Shown here: positions 55,624 to 64,000 of the stretch, piece after piece
How positions within the stretch are numbered: the stretch's first letter is position 1
Layout: every line of letters starts with the position of its first letter
Source: Streptomyces tagetis
GTDB lineage: Bacteria; Actinomycetota; Actinomycetes; Streptomycetales; Streptomycetaceae
Length of the DNA: 64,000 nt
NCBI RefSeq assembly: GCF_018069565.1
Contig: NZ_JAGPNL010000003.1
Span: forward strand, 1 to 64,000
Direction: 5' to 3'
Notes under the pieces: generated by a model
What the model was told of the DNA's origin: nothing
Seen by the model: the letters and a program-made list of their open reading frames with translations, nothing else
Database searches by the model: none
Translations under genes and position numbers: made by a program

Positions 55624-57075
55624 TCAGGAGACCGCGCTGCGCAGCCGTTCCACGTCGATGTGCTCGGTCTCGTCGTGGGCGGTGAGGTCGATGACCTGGC
55701 CCACGGCGGCGGATGCGGGGACGGCCGGCTTGAAGGCGGACTCCCCCTCGGACTTGTGCAGGGCGAGCGCCTCCTGACCGACCACGTCGGCCAGGTCCTC
55801 GTTCTGGACGGACTCCAGCGCCTGCGGCGGCTCGGCACCGTCCTCCTCGTTCTTGGTGCCGAAGAAGTCGAACCCGCCCTCGACCCGGGGCCGCCGCGAG
55901 GGAGTCGCCGGTACGACGGCGACCGCGGTCGGCACCGTGAAGTGCCCGTTGGGCTCGCGCACCGGCCGCATCGCCTGCCGCGCGGATTCCGGCGCGGCCG
56001 GCGCGGGCCGTTCCTCGGGCCGTCCCGGGACCGCGGCGGCACGCTCGTGCCCGTCGGTGCCCTCGGACTCCGCCCGGACCGTGTCGTCCCGCTCGGGTCC
56101 GGCGACGGGCAGGCTCTCGCCGCCGCCGTTCCCGTCGTCACCGCCACCGTCGTCGTCCCGGCCGGCGGCGTCGTCACCGCGCTGGGCCTCCTCGGCCCCG
56201 GCCTCGGCCCCGGCCTCGGCGCCGGCACCCGCCCCGGCATCGGCCCCCGTCCCGGCATCGGCGTCGGCGCCCGCCTCGGCCTCCGCCCCGGCTTCCGCCC
56301 CCGCCCCGGCGTCCGCCCCGTCACCGAACCGGGCCAGGGCCGCCTTCGCCCGCAGGAACAGCCGCGAACCCTCCGGGGAGAACACGCCCGGCGCCCCCGG
56401 CGCCCCCGACGCCTCCCCACCGGACTCCGCACCCGTGCCCGCGTCCGGCTCCGCCGCACCCGAGCCCGACTCCGCACCCGGCTCCGTACCCGAGCCCGTA
56501 CCCGACTCCGTACCCGAGCCCGTGCCCGAGTCGGGCTCCGACTCGGCGCCCGCCTCCTCGCCCGCCTCCGGCTCCGCGTCCTCGGGACGACGGGCGGCGG
56601 GCAGCGCGGGGGCCGTCGGAGCCGCCTCGATCTCCAACAGGCGGCGGCCCTCCAGCGCGGTGGCCCGCTCCGTCTCGGCCGTGGCGTAGCGGCGGAGCAG
56701 GGAGGCGTGTTCGTTGCGCAGGCCCGCCAGTTCGGCGCGCTTTTCGCGCAGCCGCTGCTCCAGCTTGGTGCGCAGCTCGCGCGACTCCTCCAGGTCGGAC
56801 TCCAGTTCGGCGAGCCGCTCCTCGAAACGCCACTCGTCGCCGGCCCGCTCGCGGACGAGGTCGGCGACCCGCTTGCCCGCCTGCGCGTCCCAGTGGCGCA
56901 TGAGGACCGCCCCGGTGACGGCCGTCACCCCGGCGATCGCGGCCAGCAGTCGGAGGGCCGTCGATCCGTCGAACACCCAGGGGCCGAGGGCGCAGACGAC
57001 GGAGACGCCTGCGATCGCCGACGGGGGAAACAGCCTGTGCAGAGGCGGGGAATGGCGATGACGTCCACGTGGCAT
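55624..57075 (-). CDS. Membrane protein with coiled coil and Ala/Glu/Gly-rich low-complexity region
   Basis: 483 residues from ATG 57075. Two membrane spans (about 19-40 and 45-62) are followed by a coiled coil (about 75-150, with LAELESDLEESRELRTKLEQ), then a long stretch of AGAEAG, GSGTE and similar repeats, and a conserved-looking acidic end (EHIDVERLRSAV). I do not recognise a family. TAAGTT ends 7 nt before the ATG (leaderless type), which favours this start over longer options. It may be a cytoplasmic scaffold tethered to the membrane. Confidence 0.7.
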   Translation of the reverse strand: MPRGRHRHSPPLHRLFPPSAIAGVSVVCALGPWVFDGSTALRLLAAIAGVTAVTGAVLMRHWDAQAGKRVADLVRERAGDEWRFEERLAELESDLEESRELRTKLEQRLREKRAELAGLRNEHASLLRRYATAETERATALEGRRLLEIEAAPTAPALPAARRPEDAEPEAGEEAGAESEPDSGTGSGTESGTGSGTEPGAESGSGAAEPDAGTGAESGGEASGAPGAPGVFSPEGSRLFLRAKAALARFGDGADAGAGAEAGAEAEAGADADAGTGADAGAGAGAEAGAEAGAEEAQRGDDAAGRDDDGGGDDGNGGGESLPVAGPERDDTVRAESEGTDGHERAAAVPGRPEERPAPAAPESARQAMRPVREPNGHFTVPTAVAVVPATPSRRPRVEGGFDFFGTKNEEDGAEPPQALESVQNEDLADVVGQEALALHKSEGESAFKPAVPASAAVGQVIDLTAHDETEHIDVERLRSAVS

Positions 57076-57398
57076 GGCCAGAAACTTACCGCGCGTAGGC
57101 GAATCGTGGCGCCCCGGGTCGTAAAATCCCGGCCATCTCCGTGCGTTCACACGACAACGGGATTCCACTTTCCTCTCGGTTCGCCCTGGGTTTGTCCGTC
57201 CGCCCGCCGGCCGCTTGTCCGCGCCTTTGCCGTTCCGCTTACCGTTCCGCCCGCCGTACTCCCCACCGTCCCACGCGCCGTCCCGCATGCCGTCCCGCAT
57301 GCCGCCCCACCTGCCCTTCCACCTGCCGTTCCACCTGCCGTTCCGGCCTGGGACGGGAGGTGGACAAATCCAAGATCCTTATCTTGCGGCCCAGGCCC
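57076..57398. other. 323-bp gap with tandem C-rich repeats and a nested inverted repeat
   Basis: Short repeats such as CCGTCCCGCATG and CCACCTGCCGTT fill 57260-57345. GGCCTGGG (57345-57352) and CCCAGGCC (57390-57397) enclose CAAGAT-CCTT-ATCTTG (57371-57386); the set lies directly after the esterase stop on the minus strand and probably terminates that transcript. No gene is seen. Confidence 0.6.
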
Positions 57399-58541
57399 TC
57401 ACCCCTCCCCCAGCCGCTCACCGAGCCACACGAGCGTCGCCGGGATCTCCCGGCGCCAGGTATGGAAGTTGTGTCCGCCGCTTTCCAGGATGATCGAGGA
57501 GATGCGGGCCGTCTTCTTCTCCTTGACCCGTTCCACGAAGGCCAGTGTGTCCTTGTAGGAGGACTCTCCGGACTTGCTGCTGGTGACGAGCAGTGAAGTA
57601 CCCGGGCGCGGCGGCAGATGGCCGAGGCACCACCACAGATCGGCCCGGTCGCGCAGTTTCCGGTCACCGTGGAAGAGATCGCCGGTCGTGGGATCGGACG
57701 GGGCGTCGTAATGCGCGGAGAGTCCGGCGCCGGCCGAGTACACCCCCGGGTGGTGCAGGGCGAGTTTGAGCGCGCAGTACCCGCCGGTCGAGTCACCGAC
57801 GACGCCCCAGCCGCCCGGCGTCCGGCTCACCCGGTAGTGCGCGCGCACCGCCTCCGGCAGGTCCACGGCGAAGAACGACTCGGCCCGCGGACCGCCCGGC
57901 ACGTCCACGCACTCGGTGTCCCTCGGCGGCGCGACCGTCGGCCTCAGCATCACCAGGACCATCGGCCCCATCCGGCCCTCCCGGGCCAGCTCCAGCGCCG
58001 TGCGCGGGAAGTGCAGCCGGTCCACCAGCGCCTCCGCGGTCCCCGGATAACCGGTCAGGACGACGGCCACGGGGAAGGTCCGCGCACGGTGCCGTTCCTG
58101 GAAGTACTCCGGCGGCAGGTACACGTAGGCCGGGGAGGTCAGCCCGGTGGTGCGCCCGGCGAGGGCGATCCGCTCGATCCGCCCGCCGTCCTCCGGCCGC
58201 CCCAGCCCCGTGCGCACCGTCCGGGTGCCGGTCACCCGCAGGCCACCGCCGGGGTCGCCGTGGTCGCCGTGGCCGCCGGCCGAGTGGTCGACGACCACGC
58301 CCTGTTCGGTCTCCCGGCCGAAGAGGTCGGCCCAGCCCGCGTAGAAGCCGAAGGCCCGGTTGACGGCGAGGCCCGCGGCGGCGAAGACCACGGCCTGCGT
58401 GGCGAGGAGCAGCGCGATCCGCCCGGCGACGGGCCCCGCCCCCGGCCCGGCCAGCCGCGGCCAGCCCCACACCGTGCCCGCGAAGAGCAGCACGCCCAAC
58501 CCGGCCACCGACACCAGTACCGCGTCACTCGTCAGCCCCAT
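57399..58541 (-). CDS. Membrane-anchored esterase (alpha/beta hydrolase, esterase-D/antigen 85-like)
   Basis: 380 residues. Two or three N-terminal membrane spans (about 7-25, 38-60) place the catalytic domain outside. The nucleophile motif is GDSTGGYCALKLALHHPG (Ser near residue 250); a catalytic His lies in ESGGHNFHTW near the end. YVYLPPEYFQERHR is typical of the esterase-D superfamily, which includes mycolyltransferases; Streptomyces lacks mycolates, so it probably hydrolyses other esters. It is divergent from the MprF-like gene. ATG 58541 begins the first span. Confidence 0.85.
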   Translation of the reverse strand: MGLTSDAVLVSVAGLGVLLFAGTVWGWPRLAGPGAGPVAGRIALLLATQAVVFAAAGLAVNRAFGFYAGWADLFGRETEQGVVVDHSAGGHGDHGDPGGGLRVTGTRTVRTGLGRPEDGGRIERIALAGRTTGLTSPAYVYLPPEYFQERHRARTFPVAVVLTGYPGTAEALVDRLHFPRTALELAREGRMGPMVLVMLRPTVAPPRDTECVDVPGGPRAESFFAVDLPEAVRAHYRVSRTPGGWGVVGDSTGGYCALKLALHHPGVYSAGAGLSAHYDAPSDPTTGDLFHGDRKLRDRADLWWCLGHLPPRPGTSLLVTSSKSGESSYKDTLAFVERVKEKKTARISSIILESGGHNFHTWRREIPATLVWLGERLGEG

Positions 58542-58652
58542 GTGCCCCTCGCCCGCCCGCGCTCCGCGCCGCCCACCCGCCCCTCACCGGCCGGAGAGGG
58601 GGCCTTCGTCCGTTCTCCGGCCGCCGTGGTCCACGGCTTCCGGACGGGGGAA

Positions 58653-58681
58653 TGAACCTCTTTCCGCCCGGCACCGTCCTA
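58653..58681 (+). promoter_or_regulatory. Candidate SigE-type promoter of the MprF-like gene
   Basis: TGAACC (58653-58658) and CGTCCTA (58675-58681) are separated by 16 bp. ECF group promoters recognised by SigE have an AAC-containing -35 and a CGTC-type -10 at this distance. It lies about 70 bp upstream of the ATG at 58751. In S. coelicolor the corresponding gene is, to my memory, a SigE target. Confidence 0.6.
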
Positions 58682-58750
58682 GAGGGCACAATGTCGCCGG
58701 ACGCCCGGTAAGGGCCCGGAGACACGGTCTCTCGGGGAAACTGCGGTGCG

Positions 58751-60640
58751 ATGTCTGCCAGGACAGATGAGGAAATGTCGGGTGGGGTTCCGAAGCCGGC
58801 GGGCATACGCCGGTGGCTGCGCGGTCCGCGCCCCGCGGCCGTTCCCCTCCTCGTCGGCCGGGCCAGCACGCTGGTCGGGCTGCTGGACATCGCCGCCGGG
58901 GTCTTCCCGGGGTTCCGGCGGAGCCGGATGCACGCCCTCGCGGAGGTGCTGCCGGGCGCCTTCGGCCCGTTCGCCGCGGCCCTCTCGCTCAGCGCCGGGG
59001 TCCTGCTCCTGCTGCTCGCGCACGGGCTCAAACGCCGCAAGCGGCGGGCCTGGCGGGCCGCGGTGGCGCTGCTGCCCGTCGGCGCCCTCGCCCAGTTGAG
59101 CTACCGGCACTCCCTGGCCGGAGCGCTGATCTCGCTCGCGCTGCTCGCGCCGCTGCTGCGCCACCGGAGCCAGTTCGCGGCCCTGCCCGACCCGCGCAGC
59201 CGCTGGCGGGCGCTGGCCAACTTCCTGCTGATGAGCACCGGTTCGCTGCTGCTCGGACTCGTCATCGTCAGCGCCCACCCGCACCGGGTGGTCGGCGACC
59301 CGGGCCTGGCCGACCGGCTCACGCACGTGCTGTACGGGCTGTTCGGCGTCGAGGGACCGGTCGGCTACCGGGGCGGCGCCACCTCCTGGACGGTCGCCTT
59401 CTCCCTCGGCGCCCTCGGCCTGCTCACCGCCGTCACCACCGTCTACCTGGCCTTCCGCCCCGAGCACCCGGCCGCCCGCCTCACCGGCGAGGACGAGACG
59501 CGGCTGCGCGCCCTGCTGGAGAGGCACGGCGCCCGGGACTCGCTCGGCCACTTCGCCCTCCGCCGCGACAAGGCCGTCGTCTTCTCGCCCAGCGGCAAGG
59601 CCGCCGTCACCTACCGCGTGGTCAGCGGCGTGATGCTGGCCAGCGGGGACCCGATCGGTGACGTGGAGGCGTGGCCCGGCGCCATCGAACGCTTCATGGA
59701 GGTGGCCCGCGCCCACTCCTGGACCCCGGCGGTGATGGGCTGCTCCGAGACCGGCGGCGAGGTCTGGACCCGGGAGACCGGCCTCGACGCCCTCGAACTG
59801 GGCGACGAGGCGGTCGTGGACGTCGCCGGCTTCTCCCTGTCGGGCCGGGCGATGCGCAATGTGCGCCAGATGGTCAACCGCATCGAGCGCGCCGGGTACG
59901 AGACCCGCGTCCGGCGCGTGGCCGACCTCGGCGCGGCGGAGCTGGACCGCGTCCGCCACGCCGTCGACGCCTGGCGCGGCACCGACACCGAGCGCGGGTT
60001 CTCCATGGCGCTGGGCCGCATCGGCGACCCGGCCGACGGGGAGTGCCTCATCGCCACGGCGCACCTCGCCGAGACCGGGCCGCCGGGCGGGCAGGGGCGG
60101 TCGCCGGGGGGCGCGGGCGCCGGGGCGGACGCGGACGCGTACGGGGACCTGAAGGCGGTGCTGCACTTCGTGCCCTGGGGGCGGGACGGGGTCTCGCTGG
60201 ACCTGATGCGCCGGGACCGGGCGGCCGACCCGGGCCTGAACGAGCTGCTGATCGTGGCCGCGCTGCGGGCGGCGCCGCGGCTCGGCATCGCTCGGGTCTC
60301 GCTGAACTTCGCCATGTTCCGCTCCGCCCTCGCCCGAGGCGAGAAGATCGGCGCCGGTCCGGTGCTGCGGGCCTGGCGGGGGCTGCTGGTCTTCCTCTCC
60401 CGGTGGTTCCAGATCGAGTCGCTGTACCGGTTCAACGCCAAGTTCCGGCCCCGGTGGGAGCCGCGCTTCGTCGTCTACCGCGCCTCGGCCGACCTGCCCC
60501 GCATCGGCATCGCCGCCCTCCAGGCCGAGGGCTTCCTCAGCCTCGCGCCGCCGCTGCCCCGCTTCCTGCGCCGCCGGAGGCCGCCGAGCCGCCCCTGCGC
60601 GCACACGGTCGCGGACCACCACGAGGTCCGGGCGGCGTGA
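58751..60640 (+). CDS. MprF-like protein (DUF2156, phosphatidylglycerol aminoacyltransferase-type)
   Basis: 629 residues. About six membrane spans (to residue 245) precede a cytoplasmic double-GNAT DUF2156 domain (about 250-600) with FALRRDKAVVFSPSGKAAVTY, GDPIG, GRAMRNVRQMVNR and ESLYRFNAKFRPRWEPRF, as in MprF. MprF moves an amino acid from aminoacyl-tRNA to phosphatidylglycerol and lowers sensitivity to cationic peptides. The flippase half is short, so flipping is uncertain. A Gly-rich insert (about 455-470) is loop-like. A SigE-type promoter lies upstream. Which amino acid is used is unknown. Confidence 0.85.
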   Translation: MSARTDEEMSGGVPKPAGIRRWLRGPRPAAVPLLVGRASTLVGLLDIAAGVFPGFRRSRMHALAEVLPGAFGPFAAALSLSAGVLLLLLAHGLKRRKRRAWRAAVALLPVGALAQLSYRHSLAGALISLALLAPLLRHRSQFAALPDPRSRWRALANFLLMSTGSLLLGLVIVSAHPHRVVGDPGLADRLTHVLYGLFGVEGPVGYRGGATSWTVAFSLGALGLLTAVTTVYLAFRPEHPAARLTGEDETRLRALLERHGARDSLGHFALRRDKAVVFSPSGKAAVTYRVVSGVMLASGDPIGDVEAWPGAIERFMEVARAHSWTPAVMGCSETGGEVWTRETGLDALELGDEAVVDVAGFSLSGRAMRNVRQMVNRIERAGYETRVRRVADLGAAELDRVRHAVDAWRGTDTERGFSMALGRIGDPADGECLIATAHLAETGPPGGQGRSPGGAGAGADADAYGDLKAVLHFVPWGRDGVSLDLMRRDRAADPGLNELLIVAALRAAPRLGIARVSLNFAMFRSALARGEKIGAGPVLRAWRGLLVFLSRWFQIESLYRFNAKFRPRWEPRFVVYRASADLPRIGIAALQAEGFLSLAPPLPRFLRRRRPPSRPCAHTVADHHEVRAA

Positions 60641-60726
60641 GCGACGCCCGCCGCGCACCGGCCCCCGCCGTCCCACCGCCTGGACCGCGCGCGGAAACCG
60701 GACCCGGCGGGGCATACGCTGAACAT

Positions 60727-61617
60727 ATGAGCAAGCAGACCGGCCGCCTCCCCCTGGCGGGGCTGACCGCATGGGACCGCTGCGCGGTGATGGGGGTCGT
60801 CAACGTGACCCCCGACTCCTTCTCCGACGGCGGCCGATTCTTCGACACGACCGACGCCGTCAAACACGGCCTCGACCTGATCGCCCAGGGCGCCGACCTG
60901 ATCGACGTCGGCGGCGAGTCCACCCGCCCCGGCGCGACCCGCGTCGACGAGGACGAGGAGCTGCGGCGCGTCGTCCCCGTCGTGCGCGGACTGGTCGCCG
61001 AGGGCGCCACGGTCTCCGTCGACACCATGCGCGCCTCCGTCGCCGAGCAGGCCCTCGCGGCCGGCGCCGTGCTGGTCAACGACGTCAGCGGCGGGCTCGC
61101 GGACCCGCGGATGGTCCCGGTCGTCGCCGGCGCCGGCGCCCCCTTCGTCGTCATGCACTGGCGGGGCCTGCTGGCGGGCGACGCGATCCGGGGCGCGTAC
61201 GAGGACGTCGTCGCCGAGGTCGTCGACGAACTGCGGGCCCGGGTGGACGCCGTGGTGGCGGGCGGCGTGGCCCCCGAGCGCGTCGTCGTCGACCCGGGGC
61301 TCGGCTTCTCCAAGGACTCCGAACACGATCTGATCCTGCTGGCCCACCTGGACGAGTTGCTGACCCTCGGCCACCCGCTGCTCGTCGCCGCCTCCCGCAA
61401 GCGGTTCCTCGGCCGGGTCCTCGCCGGTGACGGGGCCGCTCCCCCGCCCGCCCGCGAACGCGACGCGGCCACCGCCGCCGTCTCCGCGCTCGCGGCGGAG
61501 GCCGGGGCGTGGGCGGTGCGCGTGCACGAGGTCCGCGCGACGGCGGACGCGGTACGGGTCGCGCGCGCCGTCGAAGGAGCGCGTGCGCCGGGCCGGCGCC
61601 CGGAGGGTTCCGGGTGA
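60727..61617 (+). CDS. folP: Dihydropteroate synthase
   Basis: 296 residues. Both family signatures are present: VMGVVNVTPDSFSDGGRFF (residues 21-39) and LIDVGGESTRPGA. It condenses hydroxymethyl-dihydropterin pyrophosphate with p-aminobenzoate in folate synthesis and is the sulfonamide target. TACGCT ends 6 nt before ATG 60727 and no ribosome-binding site is visible, so the mRNA is probably leaderless. Its stop overlaps the start of the NTF2-like gene by 4 bp. Other folate genes follow at 62417 and 62773. Confidence 0.96.
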   Translation: MSKQTGRLPLAGLTAWDRCAVMGVVNVTPDSFSDGGRFFDTTDAVKHGLDLIAQGADLIDVGGESTRPGATRVDEDEELRRVVPVVRGLVAEGATVSVDTMRASVAEQALAAGAVLVNDVSGGLADPRMVPVVAGAGAPFVVMHWRGLLAGDAIRGAYEDVVAEVVDELRARVDAVVAGGVAPERVVVDPGLGFSKDSEHDLILLAHLDELLTLGHPLLVAASRKRFLGRVLAGDGAAPPPARERDAATAAVSALAAEAGAWAVRVHEVRATADAVRVARAVEGARAPGRRPEGSG

Positions 61618-62117
61618 GCGCGCCGCACCTCGACGTCGAACAGGTCGAGGCCGCCAACACCGCCTTCTACGAGGCCGTGGAGCAGGGCGACTTCGACCGG
61701 GTCTCGGACCTCTGGCTCAGCCCGTCCGACCTGGGCATCGACGAGACGTACCACGATCCGGCGGACGCCGGTGTGATCTCCTGCGTGCACCCCGGCTGGC
61801 CGGTGCTGACCGGCCGCGGCGAGGTGCTCCGGTCGTACGCGCTGATCATGGCGAACACCGACTACATCCAGTTCTTCCTGACCGACGTGCACGTCTCCCT
61901 GACCGGCGACACGGCCCTGGTGACCTGCACGGAGAACATCCTCAGCGGCGGTCCCGCCCCGGCGGACGGCGGGGCGCCCGGCCCCCTCGTCGGGCAGCTC
62001 GTGGTCGCCACCAACACCTTCCGCCGCACCCCGGCCGGGTGGAAGCTCTGGTCGCACCACGCCTCGCCGGTGCTGGCGGAGGGCGACGACGAGGAGGACG
62101 ACGACACCGCCGCCTGA
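61614..62117 (+). CDS. NTF2/SnoaL-like fold protein (DUF4440 type)
   Basis: 167 residues. VEAANTAFYEAVEQGDFDRV and VHPGWPVLTGRGEVLRSYALI are typical of the NTF2-like superfamily used as small binding or enzyme domains; TNTFRRTPAGWKLWSHHASPV closes the fold. An acidic tail (DDEEDDDT) follows. GTG 61614 overlaps the folP stop by 4 bp and has GGAGGG nearby, indicating co-translation with folP. A role in folate synthesis is suggested by position only. Confidence 0.85.
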   Translation: MSAPHLDVEQVEAANTAFYEAVEQGDFDRVSDLWLSPSDLGIDETYHDPADAGVISCVHPGWPVLTGRGEVLRSYALIMANTDYIQFFLTDVHVSLTGDTALVTCTENILSGGPAPADGGAPGPLVGQLVVATNTFRRTPAGWKLWSHHASPVLAEGDDEEDDDTAA

Positions 62118-62337
62118 ACGGACGGCGCGAAAGCGGACGCAAGGGGCCGAAGGCGGAGACCCCGGACGTCACGCGGGTCACTCCGGCCCCGTCGGGTGGT
62201 TGGAATCACGGACCGGCGGGTATGGACGGCTACCAGCCCGTGAGCCGCCGGGGCCGCCGGGGAGAACGCCCGGTGACATTCCCGCGGCCCCGCCCCCTCC
62301 GGTGCCCCCGAGGCCCGGCGCTGTCGGCACCCGCGGG

Positions 62338-62343
62338 TAGATT
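62338..62343 (+). promoter_or_regulatory. Putative -10 box of folB-folK
   Basis: TAGATT lies 73 bp upstream of the folB start in the 299-bp gap after the NTF2-like gene; the gap otherwise shows no gene. A good -35 was not found. Confidence 0.4.
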
Positions 62344-62416
62344 CGACCAAGGCCGCCGTACCGCCGCACACGGTACGGACCGGTCCGAGACCGACGACTG
62401 CACAGGAGTGATTCGC

Positions 62417-62776
62417 GTGGATCGTGTCGCGCTGCGCGGCCTGAGGGCCCGCGGGCACCACGGTGTGTTCCCCAAGGAGCGCGAGCAGGGCCAGACCTTC
62501 CTCGTGGACATCGTCCTGAGCCTGGACACCCGCCCCGCCGCGGCCGACGACGACCTGGCGAAGACCGTGCACTACGGCATCGTGGCCGAGGAGGTGGTGG
62601 CCGTCGTCTCGGGCGAGCCCGTCAACCTCGTCGAGACCCTCGCCGAACGCATCGCCCAGGTCTGCCTGAAGCACGAAGCGGTCGAGGAGGTCGAGGTCTG
62701 CGTCCACAAGCCCGACGCGCCGATCACGGTCCCCTTCGACGACGTGACCGTCACCATCATCCGGAGCCGTGTATGA
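62417..62776 (+). CDS. folB: Dihydroneopterin aldolase
   Basis: 119 residues, the full family length. ALRGLRARGHHGVFPKEREQ at the start, the catalytic-loop DDLAKTVHYGIVAEEV, and the C-terminal VHKPDAPI are characteristic. It splits dihydroneopterin to hydroxymethyl-dihydropterin and glycolaldehyde. GTG 62417 is favoured over GTG 62408 because GGAG lies 8 nt before it. Its stop overlaps the folK ATG by 4 bp. Confidence 0.94.
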   Translation: MDRVALRGLRARGHHGVFPKEREQGQTFLVDIVLSLDTRPAAADDDLAKTVHYGIVAEEVVAVVSGEPVNLVETLAERIAQVCLKHEAVEEVEVCVHKPDAPITVPFDDVTVTIIRSRV

Positions 62777-63384
62777 ACGCCCCCTTCGCCAAAGGTCCCA
62801 GCGACCCGACCGTACAGCCCGTTCCGGCCTCCGTCGTGGAGAAGGTGGACGCCGCGGACACGACGCTCTCCAACCCCAAGCGCGCGGTGATCGCCCTCGG
62901 CGCCAACCTCGGCAACCGCCTGGAGACCCTCCAGGGCGCCGTCGACGCGCTGGAGGACACCCCGGGCGTCCGCGTCAAAGGCGTCTCGCCGGTCTACGAG
63001 ACGGAGCCGTGGGGCGTCGAGCCCGGCAGCCAGCCGTCGTACTTCAACGCCGTCGTCGTACTGAAGACCACCCTGCCGCCGTCCTCGCTGCTGGAGCGGG
63101 CGCACGCCATCGAGGAGGCGTTCCGCCGGGTCCGCGACGAGCGCTGGGGCCCGCGCACCCTCGACGTCGACATCGTCTCCTACGCCGACGTGGTCTCCGA
63201 CGACCCGCTGCTGACCCTGCCTCACCCGCGCGCCCACGAGCGCGCGTTCGTCCTCGCCCCCTGGCACGACGTGGACCCCGAGGCGCAGCTCCCCGGGCAC
63301 GGCCCGGTGGCCGGCCTGCTGGACTCCGTCACGCGCGCGGGCATCGAGCCCCGGACCGACCTGGAACTCCACCTGCCCGAGTAG
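62773..63384 (+). CDS. folK: Hydroxymethyl-dihydropterin pyrophosphokinase
   Basis: 203 residues. ALGANLGNRLETLQGAVDAL and ERWGPRTLDVDIV are the HPPK signatures, LPHPRAHERAFVLAPW closes the domain. It pyrophosphorylates the FolB product to give the FolP substrate. A 33-residue extension precedes the domain. ATG 62773 overlaps the folB stop by 4 bp (ATGA). Confidence 0.95.
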   Translation: MNAPFAKGPSDPTVQPVPASVVEKVDAADTTLSNPKRAVIALGANLGNRLETLQGAVDALEDTPGVRVKGVSPVYETEPWGVEPGSQPSYFNAVVVLKTTLPPSSLLERAHAIEEAFRRVRDERWGPRTLDVDIVSYADVVSDDPLLTLPHPRAHERAFVLAPWHDVDPEAQLPGHGPVAGLLDSVTRAGIEPRTDLELHLPE

Positions 63385-63471
63385 TCGTTAAGGTCGACAG
63401 GAGCGAGAACACGCGACCGGCCGCCGGGCGAGAGGGCCGCGGCCGGACGTCCGGGGGAACGAAGGGGCACC

Positions 63472-63963
63472 GTGAAAGAGCTGCGCATCAGGACACTGGC
63501 CGGCGTCTTCGTCGTCGTCGGGGTCCTGTCCTGGGCGGGCGCCCGCCTGTGGAACTCGCTGGGGTCGCTCCCCGGCGTCCCGCTGGCCGCCCCGGTCGCC
63601 CTCGCCGCCATCGCGGCCGTCCTGCTCGCCACGGCGCTCTCCCTGCGCTCCCGGCTCAAGGCCCAGCGGGAGCGGGTGCCCGGCGCCAAGGGCGTCGACC
63701 CGCTGATGGCGGCCCGCGCGGTCGTCTTCGGCCAGGCCAGCGCCCTGGTGGCCGCCCTCGTCGCCGGCATGTACGGCGGGACCTGCGTCTTCCTGCTGGA
63801 GTTCCTCGACATCCCGGCCCGCCGCGACCAGGCCGTCTACGCCGGTCTCTCGGTCGTGGCGGGCGTCGGCGTGATAGCCGCCGCCCTCTTCCTGGAGCGG
63901 GTCTGCAAGCTCCCCGAGGACGAGGACGACGACCACCACCCGGGAGCGGCCTCCGCTGCCTGA
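63472..63963 (+). CDS. DUF3180 membrane protein
   Basis: 163 residues with four membrane spans (about 8-28, 38-57, 88-108, 121-141) and an acidic tail (EDEDDDHH). It matches the actinobacterial family that regularly follows folK; function unknown. GTG 63472 begins just before the first span. It lies 87 bp after folK on the same strand, probably in the same transcription unit. The last 37 bases of the window hold no further gene. Confidence 0.88.
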   Translation: MKELRIRTLAGVFVVVGVLSWAGARLWNSLGSLPGVPLAAPVALAAIAAVLLATALSLRSRLKAQRERVPGAKGVDPLMAARAVVFGQASALVAALVAGMYGGTCVFLLEFLDIPARRDQAVYAGLSVVAGVGVIAAALFLERVCKLPEDEDDDHHPGAASAA

Positions 63964-64000
63964 GCGGCCGTCCGCCGGGACACCCACGGTGCCCCGGCGG

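Noticed and set aside
55216..57558. A plus-strand frame containing the [14 protein letters not shown] repeats
   Set aside because: It continues antisense through the coiled-coil gene, has only a weak start region, and the repeats are equally open on the minus strand. A short real peptide cannot be fully excluded.

Overview
The window is about 73% GC, with dense genes, frequent GTG starts, 4-bp ATGA/GTGA overlaps and many leaderless-type starts. Its content (sigE-cseABC, lsr2, clpC, disA, an auxiliary tryptophanyl-tRNA synthetase behind a Trp-codon leader, short-form argA) marks it as a Streptomyces chromosome core segment. Gene order matches, from memory, the Streptomyces coelicolor stretch from trpRS1 (SCO3334) through sigE-cseABC (SCO3356-3359) and lsr2 (SCO3375) to the fol genes. 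No tRNA, CRISPR array, insertion sequence, prophage or biosynthetic cluster was seen.

Layout. 1-260: leader/promoter region of an rRNA operon reading left, out of the window. 460-1697: trp attenuator and trpS. 1723-6443 (minus): proC, an ABC exporter pair with a palindrome at its start codon, a methyltransferase, a membrane protein and an SH3 protein. 6628-8925: a Ser/Thr kinase with a PQQ-type sensor. 9021-13513 (minus): ilvD, TetR regulator, sugar isomerase-like protein, Ppx/GppA phosphatase. 13621-22690: a Cys-rich protein, a sigma/zinc-finger/membrane/BACON fusion, radA, disA (c-di-AMP), a membrane-anchored protein, a PAP2 phosphatase and mutY. 22961-26320: the cell-envelope stress operon sigE-cseA-cseB-cseC. 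26411-28743: an MFS drug exporter with its divergent TetR regulator. 28757-33037: an M23 peptidase and a 1020-residue NACHT-LRR protein of the bacterial NLR type. 33059-39449: clpC with a ClgR-like site, lsr2, argA, a BlaI-like regulator and small conserved proteins. 39841-45254 (minus): a tight operon mixing pantothenate/CoA (panG-like, panC, coaX) and NAD (nadB, nadC) synthesis. 45494-50680: threonine aldolase, ArsR-like regulator with a large operator, TmrB-like ATPase, two-component pair. 50842-55182: a MidA/NDUFAF7-type methyltransferase tail-to-tail with an orphan NuoD, then two bacterial-PH membrane proteins. 55258-55590: a 42-bp tandem repeat array. 55624-60640: a coiled-coil membrane protein, a secreted-type esterase and an MprF-like protein behind a SigE-type promoter. 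60727-63963: folP, an NTF2-like protein, folB, folK and a DUF3180 membrane protein.

Themes. Envelope homeostasis recurs: SigE/CseABC, MprF-like protein, M23 peptidase, TmrB-like protein, bacterial PH proteins and c-di-AMP synthesis. The items most worth follow-up are the MidA-NuoD pair (in mitochondria this methyltransferase family modifies exactly this subunit), the NACHT-LRR protein, the membrane-tethered sigma-factor fusion, and a DTPG-encoding repeat found both in an intergenic array and in coding linkers. About seventeen starts show a TAnnnT-type hexamer ending 6-8 nt upstream, suggesting widespread leaderless transcription; I used this to choose several starts.
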